Origin: Kribbella voronezhensis
GTDB taxonomy: Bacteria; Actinomycetota; Actinomycetes; Propionibacteriales; Kribbellaceae
DNA: 64,000 nt
NCBI RefSeq assembly: GCF_004365175.1
Contig: NZ_SOCE01000001.1
Coordinates: forward strand, 3,355,403-3,419,402
Reading direction: 5' to 3'
Shown: piece after piece, positions 1 through 6,939 of the stretch
How positions within the stretch are numbered: the first letter of the stretch is position 1
How the letters are laid out: each line of letters begins with the position of its first letter
Translations under genes and position numbers: made by a program
The notes under the pieces: model-generated
Told to the model about the DNA's origin: nothing
Database searches by the model: none
Seen by the model: the letters and a program-made list of their open reading frames with translations, nothing else

Positions 1-686
1 GCGGAGGCGACCTTGGCGAGGCCCGGCAGCAGGACATGCGAAGGGAGCGCCGACGGCTGGACCGGCGCGACGACGGGTTCCGTGGCCGGATGGTCCTTGA
101 CCGCACTGCCGACGGCGGCGCCGACGGAGTACGTCACCGTGAACACGATCAGGACGATGAGCACGACGACGGCGTAGACCCAGGGACCGAGTTTGCGGCG
201 ATACTCGCGCGCCAACTCCACCTTGCCGACCGGAGGCGCCGCGTCCGTAGTACCAGGTGCTGTGGAGCGGTCTTCCGTCGTACCGGCGGCTGGTGGCTCG
301 AGTGGCGGGGTGGCGCCGTAGTGGGCGAGTTGGCTGCGTACTGCGTCCAGCGACTGCTCGTCGTTGCCGAGCAGGCCGTCCAGTGGGTCGAGGAGGCGTT
401 CGGCGCCGGACTGTCCCGGGACGAGTTGGGTGATCGCGTACGGGAGGTCGCTGTTGAGATTCGCGGCCCACAGCGGCGTCTCCTGCTGCTGGGGATCGAG
501 TGCGGCGCCGCGGCTGGACCGACCGAGTCGCTCGCGGACCTGCGGGTCGGCGGCGCCCGTAGTACTGAGGACCAGCGCGACGACCTCCATGCCGGTGAAG
601 GAACGACCGCGCCAGATCTCGGCGAGCGGATGCACCAGCAGTCGCTGGTCGAACTGGTACCCCGGGATTTGCGGCGGGTTGTTCAC
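1..686 (-). CDS. Membrane-anchored hypothetical protein (C-terminus cut by window edge)
   Basis: The reading frame opens with GTG at 686 and runs off the left edge, giving 228 codons. The protein starts VNNPPQIPGYQFDQRLLVHP, has a proline/threonine-rich linker, then one strong membrane segment around residues 165-190 (WVYAVVVLIVLIVF) followed by an extracytoplasmic part rich in Pro and Val. The start overlaps the stop of the upstream gene in a GTGA arrangement, so the two are probably translated together. I do not recognise a family. The pairing with a secreted or lipoprotein-like partner suggests a cell-envelope role, which is inference. Confidence 0.72.
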   Translation of the reverse strand, partial: MNNPPQIPGYQFDQRLLVHPLAEIWRGRSFTGMEVVALVLSTTGAADPQVRERLGRSSRGAALDPQQQETPLWAANLNSDLPYAITQLVPGQSGAERLLDPLDGLLGNDEQSLDAVRSQLAHYGATPPLEPPAAGTTEDRSTAPGTTDAAPPVGKVELAREYRRKLGPWVYAVVVLIVLIVFTVTYSVGAAVGSAVKDHPATEPVVAPVQPSALPSHVLLPGLAKVAS

Positions 687-1267
687 TTCGCCTCCCAGAT
701 CGCCCGGTCGGCCATGGCCAAGGCAGCGGATTCGGCGGCTTGTCGTTCGATCGGCTGGGCGGTGTAGTCGACCTGGACGATCAGGTCTGCGTGCAGCTCC
801 ACCAGGGTCACCGTCCAGCTCTGGCCGCCGGTCGCCGCGCGCGTCACCCGTTTCACGTTGCTCCGCTCGGGATCCGCCGTCATCGCCCGCCGCTCGAACA
901 CCTGGCGCGCCACCTGCGCGGGCTTCAGCGGTGGATTGCCGGCGCCGCCGTCCTTCCCGGCGTACGGCGTGACGGTGATGTCGAGCGTCGCCGAGCTGTA
1001 CGTCGTCTGCGCGGTCTCGTCCGCCTTGACCGAGCAACGAATCGCTGTGCTGCCGGTCTTCACCAGCTCGGGCGTCTTACCGTTGGATGCCTTGGGCAAC
1101 AGGCTGGAGACGTCGCCGATCCGGTCGCACAGGTCGGCGGGCAGGTGCCGCGCAGGCAGGATGTCCTTGGGATCGACCGGTTTCCCCGCCGCGAACCCGA
1201 GCCCGAGTCCGGCGACCACCGCGATCCCCGCCGCGATCGCGGTCCTCCGCACCAGTCGACTCGCCAT
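683..1267 (-). CDS. Secreted or membrane-anchored hypothetical protein
   Basis: The 194-residue protein has an N-terminal Arg-containing n-region and a hydrophobic stretch (residues 8-26, AIAAGIAVVAGLGLGFAAG) that looks like a signal anchor. It then has a soluble domain with two cysteines (Cys-Asp-Arg and Arg-Cys-Ser) that could form a disulfide. ATG at 1267 is preferred over the GTG at 1285 because TAGGGT (a -10 box) sits 7 nt upstream, typical of leaderless actinobacterial mRNAs. It overlaps the next gene by GTGA. The pattern resembles DUF3558-like secreted proteins, but I cannot confirm a family. Confidence 0.72.
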   Translation of the reverse strand: MASRLVRRTAIAAGIAVVAGLGLGFAAGKPVDPKDILPARHLPADLCDRIGDVSSLLPKASNGKTPELVKTGSTAIRCSVKADETAQTTYSSATLDITVTPYAGKDGGAGNPPLKPAQVARQVFERRAMTADPERSNVKRVTRAATGGQSWTVTLVELHADLIVQVDYTAQPIERQAAESAALAMADRAIWEAK

Positions 1268-1373
1268 GGTCGTGACCCTAGCCACGAAGAGGTCCTTCCT
1301 GCTCGCTCGACATGGCGCGTTAGACGAGGTTCCGCCGCGGCCGGTTCCCTCGACCTGTGCTTATGCTGCCCGG

Positions 1374-1832
1374 GTGACCGCCTTCCCCGAGATCGTCCCC
1401 GGCCGGCCCGGCGACGGCGAAGTACTGAACCTGCCGTTCGGCGTCTTCACCGTCCGCATCTCCGGCGAACAGACCGGCGGCGCGCTCTCGGTCGTCGAGT
1501 CGATCCTCGCCCCCGGAGCCCTCGGCGCCGCGCCGCACATCCACCACGCCCACGAGGAGTACTTCCTCGTCACCTCCGGCGAGGTCACCTTCGACACAGC
1601 CGACGGCGTACTGACGATGGAGGCCGGCGGCTCGGTCTCCGTACCCCGAGGCCGCCCGCACGGCTACCGCAACGCCACCTCGGCGCCGGCCACCCTGACC
1701 ACGATCTTCACACCCGCCGGCTACGAAAACTACTTCCGCGAAATCGCCGCCGAGGCGGCCGCGGGCACACCCATCACCCCGGAATTACTGAACGACCTCC
1801 GAGCCAAGCAGCAAACCACCCCCTGGCCGTAG
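1374..1832 (+). CDS. Cupin-domain protein
   Basis: The 152-residue single-domain protein has a classical cupin core: a histidine cluster HIHHAHEEYFLVTSGEV around residues 56-72 (metal-binding H-x-H-x3-4-E motif) and a second motif ending in GRPHGYRN near residue 100. Cupins of this size bind a metal and act as small dioxygenases, isomerases or sugar/hydroxyacid-binding proteins; substrate cannot be read from sequence. GTG at 1374 is chosen because the cupin fold begins shortly after it and a TTATGCT -10-like box lies about 7 nt upstream. The gene is divergent from the 683-1267 gene. Confidence 0.8.
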   Translation: MTAFPEIVPGRPGDGEVLNLPFGVFTVRISGEQTGGALSVVESILAPGALGAAPHIHHAHEEYFLVTSGEVTFDTADGVLTMEAGGSVSVPRGRPHGYRNATSAPATLTTIFTPAGYENYFREIAAEAAAGTPITPELLNDLRAKQQTTPWP

Positions 1833-1892
1833 CGCTCCTCCGGCGCGGAAGCCGACCGGTACTCCGCCCAGGCGGCCTGTACCCCCGATCGG

Positions 1893-1907
1893 ACCCCCAC
1901 CGGGGGT
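1893..1907. terminator. Bidirectional hairpin between convergent genes
   Basis: ACCCCC and GGGGGT face each other across a 3-nt loop between the convergent cupin and helical-protein genes. There is no T-tract, which is usual for actinobacterial terminators. Confidence 0.45.
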
Positions 1908-1923
1908 TCGCCTGTGCTGCGGG

Positions 1924-2478
1924 TCAGCTCATCAGGGTTTTGACCGAGCCGCCGGACTCCGTGAGCTTGCTTCCCAGGCCGGACAGAGCTTCTCCAACGC
2001 TCGACAGAATCCCTGACAAGTCATTCAGATTCCCCGCCAGGCTCTCGATCTCGGTCGCGACCCCGCCGATCTGCCCGCTCCCGTCGTTCAGCCGCTTGGC
2101 CGCCGCATCCCCGATCCCGGGAATCTTGTCCAACTCCCCCGCCAGCCCGGCGAGCATCCCCGCGGCATCCTTCAACTTGTCCTTGGCCGCGTTCATGGTC
2201 TCGGCACTCCCACTCAGGGCCCGCCGCGCGCCCCCCTCGCCGTCATCCCCGACCAGCGCACTGGCCGCCTTACCCGCCTGCTCACCAGCATCGGCCAACC
2301 CCGACCCGATCGCCTTCATCAACTCCGGCAACCGCCCGATGAACCCCAGCGCATCATCCGGCAACCCCCTCACCAACTTCAGCACCTTCTCGAAGTCGTC
2401 CGAGTTCTCCATCACGAACCCGACCGCCTTCTTCACATCCCCCAGATCCCGCCCACCCAACAACTCCTCAAGTCCCAT
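1924..2478 (-). CDS. Conserved helical hypothetical protein
   Basis: The 184-residue protein starts MGLEELLGGRDLGDVKKAVG and is almost entirely predicted amphipathic helix, with regular Ala/Gly/Leu spacing and repeated Gly-Leu-Ala segments (AGMLAGLAGELDKIPGIGDA). It has no signal peptide and no membrane segment. ATG at 2478 is preferred over upstream in-frame starts because the upstream extension is Gly-rich out-of-character sequence and a TAGCAT -10-like box lies 8 nt before this ATG. Such proteins are reminiscent of WXG/ESX-adjacent or phasin-like helical proteins, but I do not recognise the family. Confidence 0.7.
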   Translation of the reverse strand: MGLEELLGGRDLGDVKKAVGFVMENSDDFEKVLKLVRGLPDDALGFIGRLPELMKAIGSGLADAGEQAGKAASALVGDDGEGGARRALSGSAETMNAAKDKLKDAAGMLAGLAGELDKIPGIGDAAAKRLNDGSGQIGGVATEIESLAGNLNDLSGILSSVGEALSGLGSKLTESGGSVKTLMS

Positions 2479-2722
2479 GCCCCGGATGCTAAGGCCCCCC
2501 CCCCGCCCGCCCCCACCCCAAACTCCTCCAAGACGCGCCGCCCACAGCACCACCCCGCCATACGTACCCCCACGCCCACTCAGCGGGCCACCACCCGGAG
2601 CACAGGTGACCCACGCCACCCGCCCGCACTCCACCACTGCCTCCCTAGCCGTACGCCGACCGCCCCCAAGCCCCGATTACCACCAAATCCATCCCTCCGT
2701 GTATCGTTTTCGACGTTGTCCG

Positions 2723-2798
2723 GCGCTCGTAGCTCAACGGATAGAGCATCTGACTACGGATCAGAAGGTTGGGGGTTCGAATCCCTCCGAGCGCGCCA
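2723..2798 (+). tRNA. tRNA-Arg (anticodon ACG)
   Basis: A 76-nt cloverleaf can be drawn: acceptor stem GCGCTCG paired with CGAGCGC, discriminator G, and encoded CCA at 2796-2798. The anticodon loop is CTACGGA with anticodon ACG at 2756-2758, and the T-loop is GTTCGAATC. This tRNA reads CGN Arg codons after A34-to-I34 editing. Its 3' half is duplicated at 4116, marking it as an integration site. Confidence 0.97.
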
Positions 2799-2843
2799 GC
2801 ACAAGCCCAAGTCATTCAGGTGGATGACCTGGGCTTTTGTGTT
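2752..2843 (+). repeat. att-like direct repeat, copy 1 (tRNA-Arg 3' half plus terminator)
   Basis: This 92-bp segment starts in the tRNA-Arg anticodon arm and runs through the CCA end and downstream terminator. It recurs at 4116-4207 with one mismatch, which falls on anticodon position 34 (A2756 versus G4120). Identity that starts in the anticodon arm and extends to the 3' end is the classic footprint of a tyrosine recombinase integrating at a tRNA gene. Confidence 0.88.
2803..2838 (+). terminator. Rho-independent terminator of tRNA-Arg
   Basis: AAGCCCA-a-GTCAT pairs with ATGAC-c-TGGGCTT, followed by TTTT. One A-C mismatch interrupts the stem. The same terminator is present in the second repeat copy near 4167-4202. 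Confidence 0.8.
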
Positions 2844-2844
2844 C

Positions 2845-3250
2845 CCCGGCAGCTGTAGTCGCCCACGTCGCCGCTAGACCTCGCTCCTTCGTCGCACGGC
2901 CCGCCAGCTCCTCCCACCCGCCCGGGGTCGCGTGCTGACGCACGCTCAATGACAGCACCCAACTCTCGCCGGCCCAGTCATCGCAGAACAGAGCCTCGCG
3001 CCGCCGACCATCTCGCAGCACGCGAGTAGCCGGGCCCCGGCTCGACCGGACTCCTTCCAATCTCGACCGGCAAGGGGCACTCCCGGAACATCTCGGCTCC
3101 GCAACGAGTCCCGAAGCAGGCCGCCCGACTTCTTCGACCGTCCAGAGGTACCAGCGGAGCAGGCCCAGTCGGTAACTGCCGTTGGTCAGGTACCCGACGG
3201 AGGACGTCCAGGTCAGCGCACCTCTGCCGGATTTAGCTCTTATGGATCAA
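2845..3250 (-). pseudogene. Possible decayed coding fragment inside the tRNA-Arg element
   Basis: Reading the minus strand there is an open frame of about 145 codons from a TGA near 3250 down into the tRNA terminator, but it has no ATG, only internal TTG. Stretches such as YRLGLLRWYLWTVEEVG and EALFCDDWAGESWVLSLSVR look protein-like (aromatic and acidic clustering), while the middle (about 3050-3110) looks like noise. I read this as the remnant of a gene carried by the integrated element. No family is recognised; it could be a chance open frame in GC-rich DNA. Confidence 0.25.
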
Positions 3251-3423
3251 GGCGCGCCTTCGGTGCGCGGCGCGGCGGTGCGCCGAAGGTGGCCTCCTGT
3301 CGTTCACCGCCGCCCCCGCTCTCGGTGTCTTTCTGACAGCCAAGAGCATTGCCTCCGGCAGGGGCCTCACGACTCCGGGATGACGAGACCGATTTCGCCG
3401 GCTATCTCGGAGTGGGTCGGGGT

Positions 3424-3502
3424 GCGTCTTCCCGTCTGCCGCTCAGCCCTGTCAGGACCTATCAGGAGCCACGCGTGGGCTGAACGGCAAACGGGAAGAC
3501 AC
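3424..3502 (-). other. Long stem-loop downstream of the element's hypothetical gene
   Basis: Arms 3424-3449 and 3477-3502 are 26-nt inverted repeats with three mismatches in DNA. In minus-strand RNA all three become G-U pairs, so the RNA stem is unbroken. The 27-nt loop contains a doubled TCAGGA motif. It begins 5 nt after the stop codon of the 3508-3945 gene, so a terminator or mRNA-stabilising hairpin is the simplest reading. No U-tract follows. Confidence 0.6.
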
Positions 3503-3507
3503 GAGGT

Positions 3508-3945
3508 TCACTCAGGCGGTGGGGTACTGCCGGTTGCCGGATCGGTACCGATGGAGCCAGCCGACCGGAGGGTCCGTTCGAGGTCTCCTGTCAGGACGCG
3601 GGGGTACCGCCGCCACCACCACATGTCGGGGTTTTTAACTCCGTGGAACTGTCCCAGCCGGTAGCCGTCATCATCGACAGTCGCTGCCAGAAACCGGCTG
3701 TCGAGTTCCTCGATTCTGGCGCTCCAGTTCAGGATCGTCTGGTCATCTAGCAGAGGCCAAGCCAGGTGCAGCCAGTTCCGGCAGGAGAGGTCGTTGGTGT
3801 ACTCATCGACCTGCTCCTCATAACCTCGCTCGACCTCGCCCACGAGTCGACTCCACGCGTTTGCCATCTCGGCGACGGTGAAGGCCTGTCTCCAGCCGCG
3901 CTGATGCAGAATTTGGCCGACTTCGGCTTCGTTCGAGGAGTTCAT
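3508..3945 (-). CDS. Hypothetical protein within the tRNA-Arg element
   Basis: The 145-residue soluble protein begins MNSSNEAEVGQILHQRGWRQ. It is rich in acidic and aromatic residues, with a WSARIEELDSRFLAATVDDD segment and a tryptophan triplet (NPDMWWWRRYPRVL). It has no signal peptide or membrane segment. ATG at 3945 is preferred over the longer frame reaching 4179, because that extension is a translation of the duplicated tRNA fragment. It is the only convincing gene between the two repeats. Its size and acidity resemble immunity or anti-toxin-like cargo proteins, but that is speculation; no family recognised. Confidence 0.6.
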   Translation of the reverse strand: MNSSNEAEVGQILHQRGWRQAFTVAEMANAWSRLVGEVERGYEEQVDEYTNDLSCRNWLHLAWPLLDDQTILNWSARIEELDSRFLAATVDDDGYRLGQFHGVKNPDMWWWRRYPRVLTGDLERTLRSAGSIGTDPATGSTPPPE

Positions 3946-4115
3946 CTCAGCAACTGTCTCATCTCCGGGCGGTCCACGCCGGGGATTCCTTAGCGAGCAA
4001 CTTGCTGAGGGCTTGCTAACAGCGGCTCCAGATCCGAGCGGACAATCATGGACGGTTGGCCAGATCGACCACCGCGCCGAGGCGTCCAATGGACGGGGGC
4101 GGACGCTCGGAACTC

Positions 4116-4207
4116 GACTGCGGATCAGAAGGTTGGGGGTTCGAATCCCTCCGAGCGCGCCAGCACAAGCCCAAGTCATTCAGGTGGATGACCTGGGCTT
4201 TTGTGTT
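4116..4207 (+). repeat. att-like direct repeat, copy 2 (truncated tRNA-Arg 3' end)
   Basis: This copy repeats the anticodon arm through terminator of tRNA-Arg but lacks the 5' half, so it cannot form a tRNA. It carries GCG where the real tRNA has ACG. Downstream of both copies the short word ACGTCGCCGCT also recurs, hinting that the original homology was slightly longer. Together with 2752-2843 it delimits a 1.27-kb insert. Confidence 0.88.
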
Positions 4208-4372
4208 TCCAGCGACGTTGGAAGACGTCGCCGCTGAAGCGTGGCGGGCCGGTGCAAGAGATGCGAGAACTCTCGTCGAGCCCGCCGGAGAGTAGCTTCG
4301 CAGCTGACCGCCGCCGGCCTCCATTGACCGCCTGGAGCTGCTACGTTCCGCCTGAGAATGGGGAGGAACGTT

Positions 4373-5215
4373 GTGAGACGTACACGTACACGACTTGGGG
4401 TGTTGTTGCTGGCCGGCGTTGTCGGGCTGTTCGGCGGGGTTGTCCAATCCGCGCCCGCCTCGGCAGCGACCACGTCGGTGCTGGTGATGAGCGCCGGCCA
4501 GAAGCGGGCCGTGGATCAATGGGTGCCGAACGGGGACTACTCGTTCGTGGTCAAGCCGAACTCGTTCTCCGTGGACCAGCAGGGGACCTTGAACGGCCCG
4601 CGCCAGATCGTCACCAGCCGCTCCTGCTGGGAAGTGAATACTCCGCAGCCGTCGACAACCTCGTCGTACGTGGGCTTGACCAATGCCGGAGACCTCCAGC
4701 TGGTCGTCCCCGGCGCCGGCGTGGTGTGGCACTCCAACACTGCCGGACGGGGCGGCAAATACCTCATGCTCACCCGCACGGGCGACCTCGTCCTGTACAC
4801 AGCCAATTGGAAGATCCTCTGGCAGTCCGCCTCCGGACAGTGCTGGATGAGGTCCAACTCCGTGCTGGCCAGCAACCACAGTATTCGCGTGGGGTACACC
4901 TTTGCCGGCACACGTCCTTGGCGGGTGCTGGCCATGCAGACCAACGGCAACCTAGTACTGCGCCACGGGTCGAAGGTTGTCTGGCAGACGCGGACGAACG
5001 TGCCCGGCTCGCGTGCAGCGCTCACCACGCTCGGCGAACTTCTCGTCCAGGCTCCGAACGGCAAGGTGCTCTGGCGCAGCAACCGGCGCTCCAGCCCCAA
5101 CTGCGCCTGTGCGCTGGATCTGGGCTTCCCTGCGCTGCCTGAACTCGCCATCACTAACGAGGTCAGCACCGGCCCTCCGATCACTGTCTGGCAGGTCCCT
5201 GTCCCACCTGCATGA
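4373..5215 (+). CDS. Secreted bulb-type mannose-binding-lectin-like protein
   Basis: The 280-residue protein starts with a signal peptide (VRRTRTRLGVLLLAGVVGLF, cleavage near APASA-A at about residue 31). The mature part contains repeated beta-prism units of the B_lectin type: LTNAGDLQLV...GVVWHSNT, LTRTGDLVLY...KILWQSA, MQTNGNLVLR...KVVWQTR and LTTLGELLVQ...KVLWRSN. Each has the D/N-L-x-L core of mannose-binding GNA lectins, with the usual QxDxNxVxY motif degenerate. GTG at 4373 is chosen over ATG 4358 because a GGGAGGA Shine-Dalgarno sits 6 nt before the GTG and overlaps the ATG frame. Likely binds glycans outside the cell. Confidence 0.85.
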   Translation: MRRTRTRLGVLLLAGVVGLFGGVVQSAPASAATTSVLVMSAGQKRAVDQWVPNGDYSFVVKPNSFSVDQQGTLNGPRQIVTSRSCWEVNTPQPSTTSSYVGLTNAGDLQLVVPGAGVVWHSNTAGRGGKYLMLTRTGDLVLYTANWKILWQSASGQCWMRSNSVLASNHSIRVGYTFAGTRPWRVLAMQTNGNLVLRHGSKVVWQTRTNVPGSRAALTTLGELLVQAPNGKVLWRSNRRSSPNCACALDLGFPALPELAITNEVSTGPPITVWQVPVPPA

Positions 5216-5268
5216 CCCGGCCGTACTGATCCGGCAGCGACGGCCATCGCCAGGGGGTTCCGAGGCGC

Positions 5269-5832
5269 TCAGCGCCTTGTTTCGTATCTGGTCAAGGTCA
5301 CGCCGCCGGGGAAGGTTTGGGTCTCTGTCAGGTTGAGGTTTACCCGGTTGTTCAGGGTTGGGAAGAACGGTTTGCCGGTGCCTAGCAGGACTGGGTGGGT
5401 GACGATTTCGTACTCGTCGATCAGGTTGGTTTGCATGGCTGCTGCGGCGAGGGTGGCGCCGCCGATTCTCATTGGGTCGCCGTTGTCGGACTTGAGGCGG
5501 GTGATTTCCGGTACGGCGTCGCCGGGGACCAGGCGGGTGTTCCAGTCGACCTTGTCGAGCGTCGAGGAAAACACCACCTTCGGCGTGTCCCGCCAGTTCC
5601 GCGCGAACTCGATCTGCGCCGGAGTCGCGTCCGGCTGCTGGTCACCGGTCGGCCAGTGCGAACTCATCGTCTCCCACAGCTTGCGCCCGTACAGGAACAG
5701 GCCCATAGCCAACTCCTGGTCGAGCCACCACTGAAACAGTTCGTCGCTCGGCACGCCCCAGTTGATGTCGCCGCCGGGTGCGGCGATGTAGCCGTCCAGG
5801 CTCACGTTCATGCCGTAAACCAGTTTCCGCAT
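5269..5832 (-). CDS. Dihydrofolate reductase / RibD C-terminal domain family protein
   Basis: The 187-residue protein matches the RibD_C/dihydrofolate-reductase-like fold: N-terminal MRKLVYGMNVSLDGYIA, a central LYGRKLWETMSSHW segment, KVVFSSTLDKVDW, GGATLAAAAMQTNLIDEYEI and HPVLLGTGKPFF. Members are NADPH-dependent reductases of unknown physiological substrate. The first and last codons of a close relative survive as a fused 20-codon remnant at 60102-60164, so this gene type was once present twice. A more distant relative is at 54387-54929. Confidence 0.88.
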   Translation of the reverse strand: MRKLVYGMNVSLDGYIAAPGGDINWGVPSDELFQWWLDQELAMGLFLYGRKLWETMSSHWPTGDQQPDATPAQIEFARNWRDTPKVVFSSTLDKVDWNTRLVPGDAVPEITRLKSDNGDPMRIGGATLAAAAMQTNLIDEYEIVTHPVLLGTGKPFFPTLNNRVNLNLTETQTFPGGVTLTRYETRR

Positions 5833-6003
5833 AGCGCCGCGCCTTTCTGTCAGTCCGGCAGCCTTGTCGGGCCGCCGCCGTCACCCGTACTACGAACGCC
5901 TCGCTCTGGATCCGACAACTCGTTGGAGACATTCTCACGGGGCTGCTCCGTCGGCGCCGATACGGCCGTCGCACCTGTCGGCGGTCGTGCCTAGAGTGCC
6001 GGC

Positions 6004-6414
6004 ATGGTTGCCCCGACTCCGATTCAGATCTCCGTCGCCGCACTCGTGCGCGACGGCCTGGTCCTGCTGGCACATCGGCACCCGTCGCGCCGGTGGTACC
6101 CCGACTGTTGGGATCTCGTCGGCGGGCATGTCGAGCCGGGCGAGTTACCCCACCAAGCCGTCAGCCGGGAGTGCCTGGAAGAGCTGAGGGTCCACATTCA
6201 CGATCCCGTGCGCATCGAGATGACGATCACCGACCCCAACCTCGACCTGCACGCCTTCGTCGTCACCCGCTGGGACGGCGAACCGGTCAACGCCGAACCC
6301 GACGAGCACGACGACCTTCAATGGTTCCGACCGAGCGATCTCGGAGATTTGAAGCTGGCCCACCCAACCGGCCTGGCGAGCCTCCTGAACGCCGTCCAGG
6401 TCGCAACCGAATAG
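6004..6414 (+). CDS. Nudix hydrolase
   Basis: The 136-residue protein carries a Nudix box at about residues 40-62, GGHVEPGELPHQAVSRECLEEL, matching G-x5-E-x7-REUxEE, with Arg instead of the usual Gly two positions after the EE pair. Such enzymes hydrolyse nucleoside diphosphates linked to another moiety, often oxidised or non-canonical NTPs; the substrate is not predictable. A TAGAGT -10 box lies 6 nt before the ATG, implying a leaderless transcript. It converges with the kinase gene ending at 6418. Confidence 0.9.
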   Translation: MVAPTPIQISVAALVRDGLVLLAHRHPSRRWYPDCWDLVGGHVEPGELPHQAVSRECLEELRVHIHDPVRIEMTITDPNLDLHAFVVTRWDGEPVNAEPDEHDDLQWFRPSDLGDLKLAHPTGLASLLNAVQVATE

Positions 6415-6417
6415 CTG

Positions 6418-6936
6418 CTACGAACCTCCGCTCAGACCTCGATCGAGCCACCAGCGGCGCGCTTGGGCCGGGTGGGTGAAGTGGAGGATCTGGGCGTCTG
6501 CGAGATCAGGCCGGCTGATCATGGCGAGGCCTTCGTGGTGGCGGGCTCCGTGGGATTTCCATGCCCATCGGAGGGGATGCTGGCTGTCGCGCCAAGCGGC
6601 AAGGCCGCTCGGCCGGTGGCCTCCGATGGGGCGGCGGCGTAGTTCGATGAGGAGGGTACGTCGCAGGACCCGCCACATCACCACCCGCTTCGGGTAGTCG
6701 AGGAAGATCAGGGTGTCGGCCGCGGCGTAGATGAGATCGTCTTCGTAGTACGGAGCGCCGTCCAAGATCCAGAGTGGCTGACGGGCCAGCTCGCGGAGGG
6801 CTTCTCGATAGTGGGGCGAGCCGAGTTCGCCGAGGGCATCGCGCTCGGTCAGAGGCAACCCGGCGCAAGAGGCCAACTCCCTGGCCAGAGTGGATTTACC
6901 GCTGCCGGCGCAGCCGAAGACCACTACACGTTCCAC
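6418..6936 (-). CDS. P-loop kinase, adenylate-kinase/FlaR-like
   Basis: The 172-residue protein starts MERVVVFGCAGSGKSTLARE, a Walker A motif (GCAGSGKST) at residues 8-16, followed by DTLIFLDYPKRVVMWRVLRR (Walker B-like and lid region). It resembles the topology-modulation/FlaR group of small nucleoside-kinase-like proteins. It starts 3 nt after the mraY stop on the same strand, so it is probably cotranscribed with mraY. The phosphate acceptor is unknown. Confidence 0.82.
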   Translation of the reverse strand: MERVVVFGCAGSGKSTLARELASCAGLPLTERDALGELGSPHYREALRELARQPLWILDGAPYYEDDLIYAAADTLIFLDYPKRVVMWRVLRRTLLIELRRRPIGGHRPSGLAAWRDSQHPLRWAWKSHGARHHEGLAMISRPDLADAQILHFTHPAQARRWWLDRGLSGGS

Positions 6937-6939
6937 GCG

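Noticed and set aside
740..2827. 695-codon plus-strand open frame
   Set aside because: Arg/Pro-rich low-complexity translation antisense to two minus genes and out of frame with the cupin; typical GC-rich shadow frame.
3182..3664. 160-codon plus-strand frame in the tRNA-Arg element
   Set aside because: It crosses the long hairpin and runs antisense to the 3508-3945 gene; composition is not protein-like.
4046..4879. Minus-strand frame containing ARRDSNPQPSDP-like sequence
   Set aside because: This is a translation of the duplicated tRNA-Arg fragment, a well-known source of false proteins; the rest is antisense to the lectin gene.
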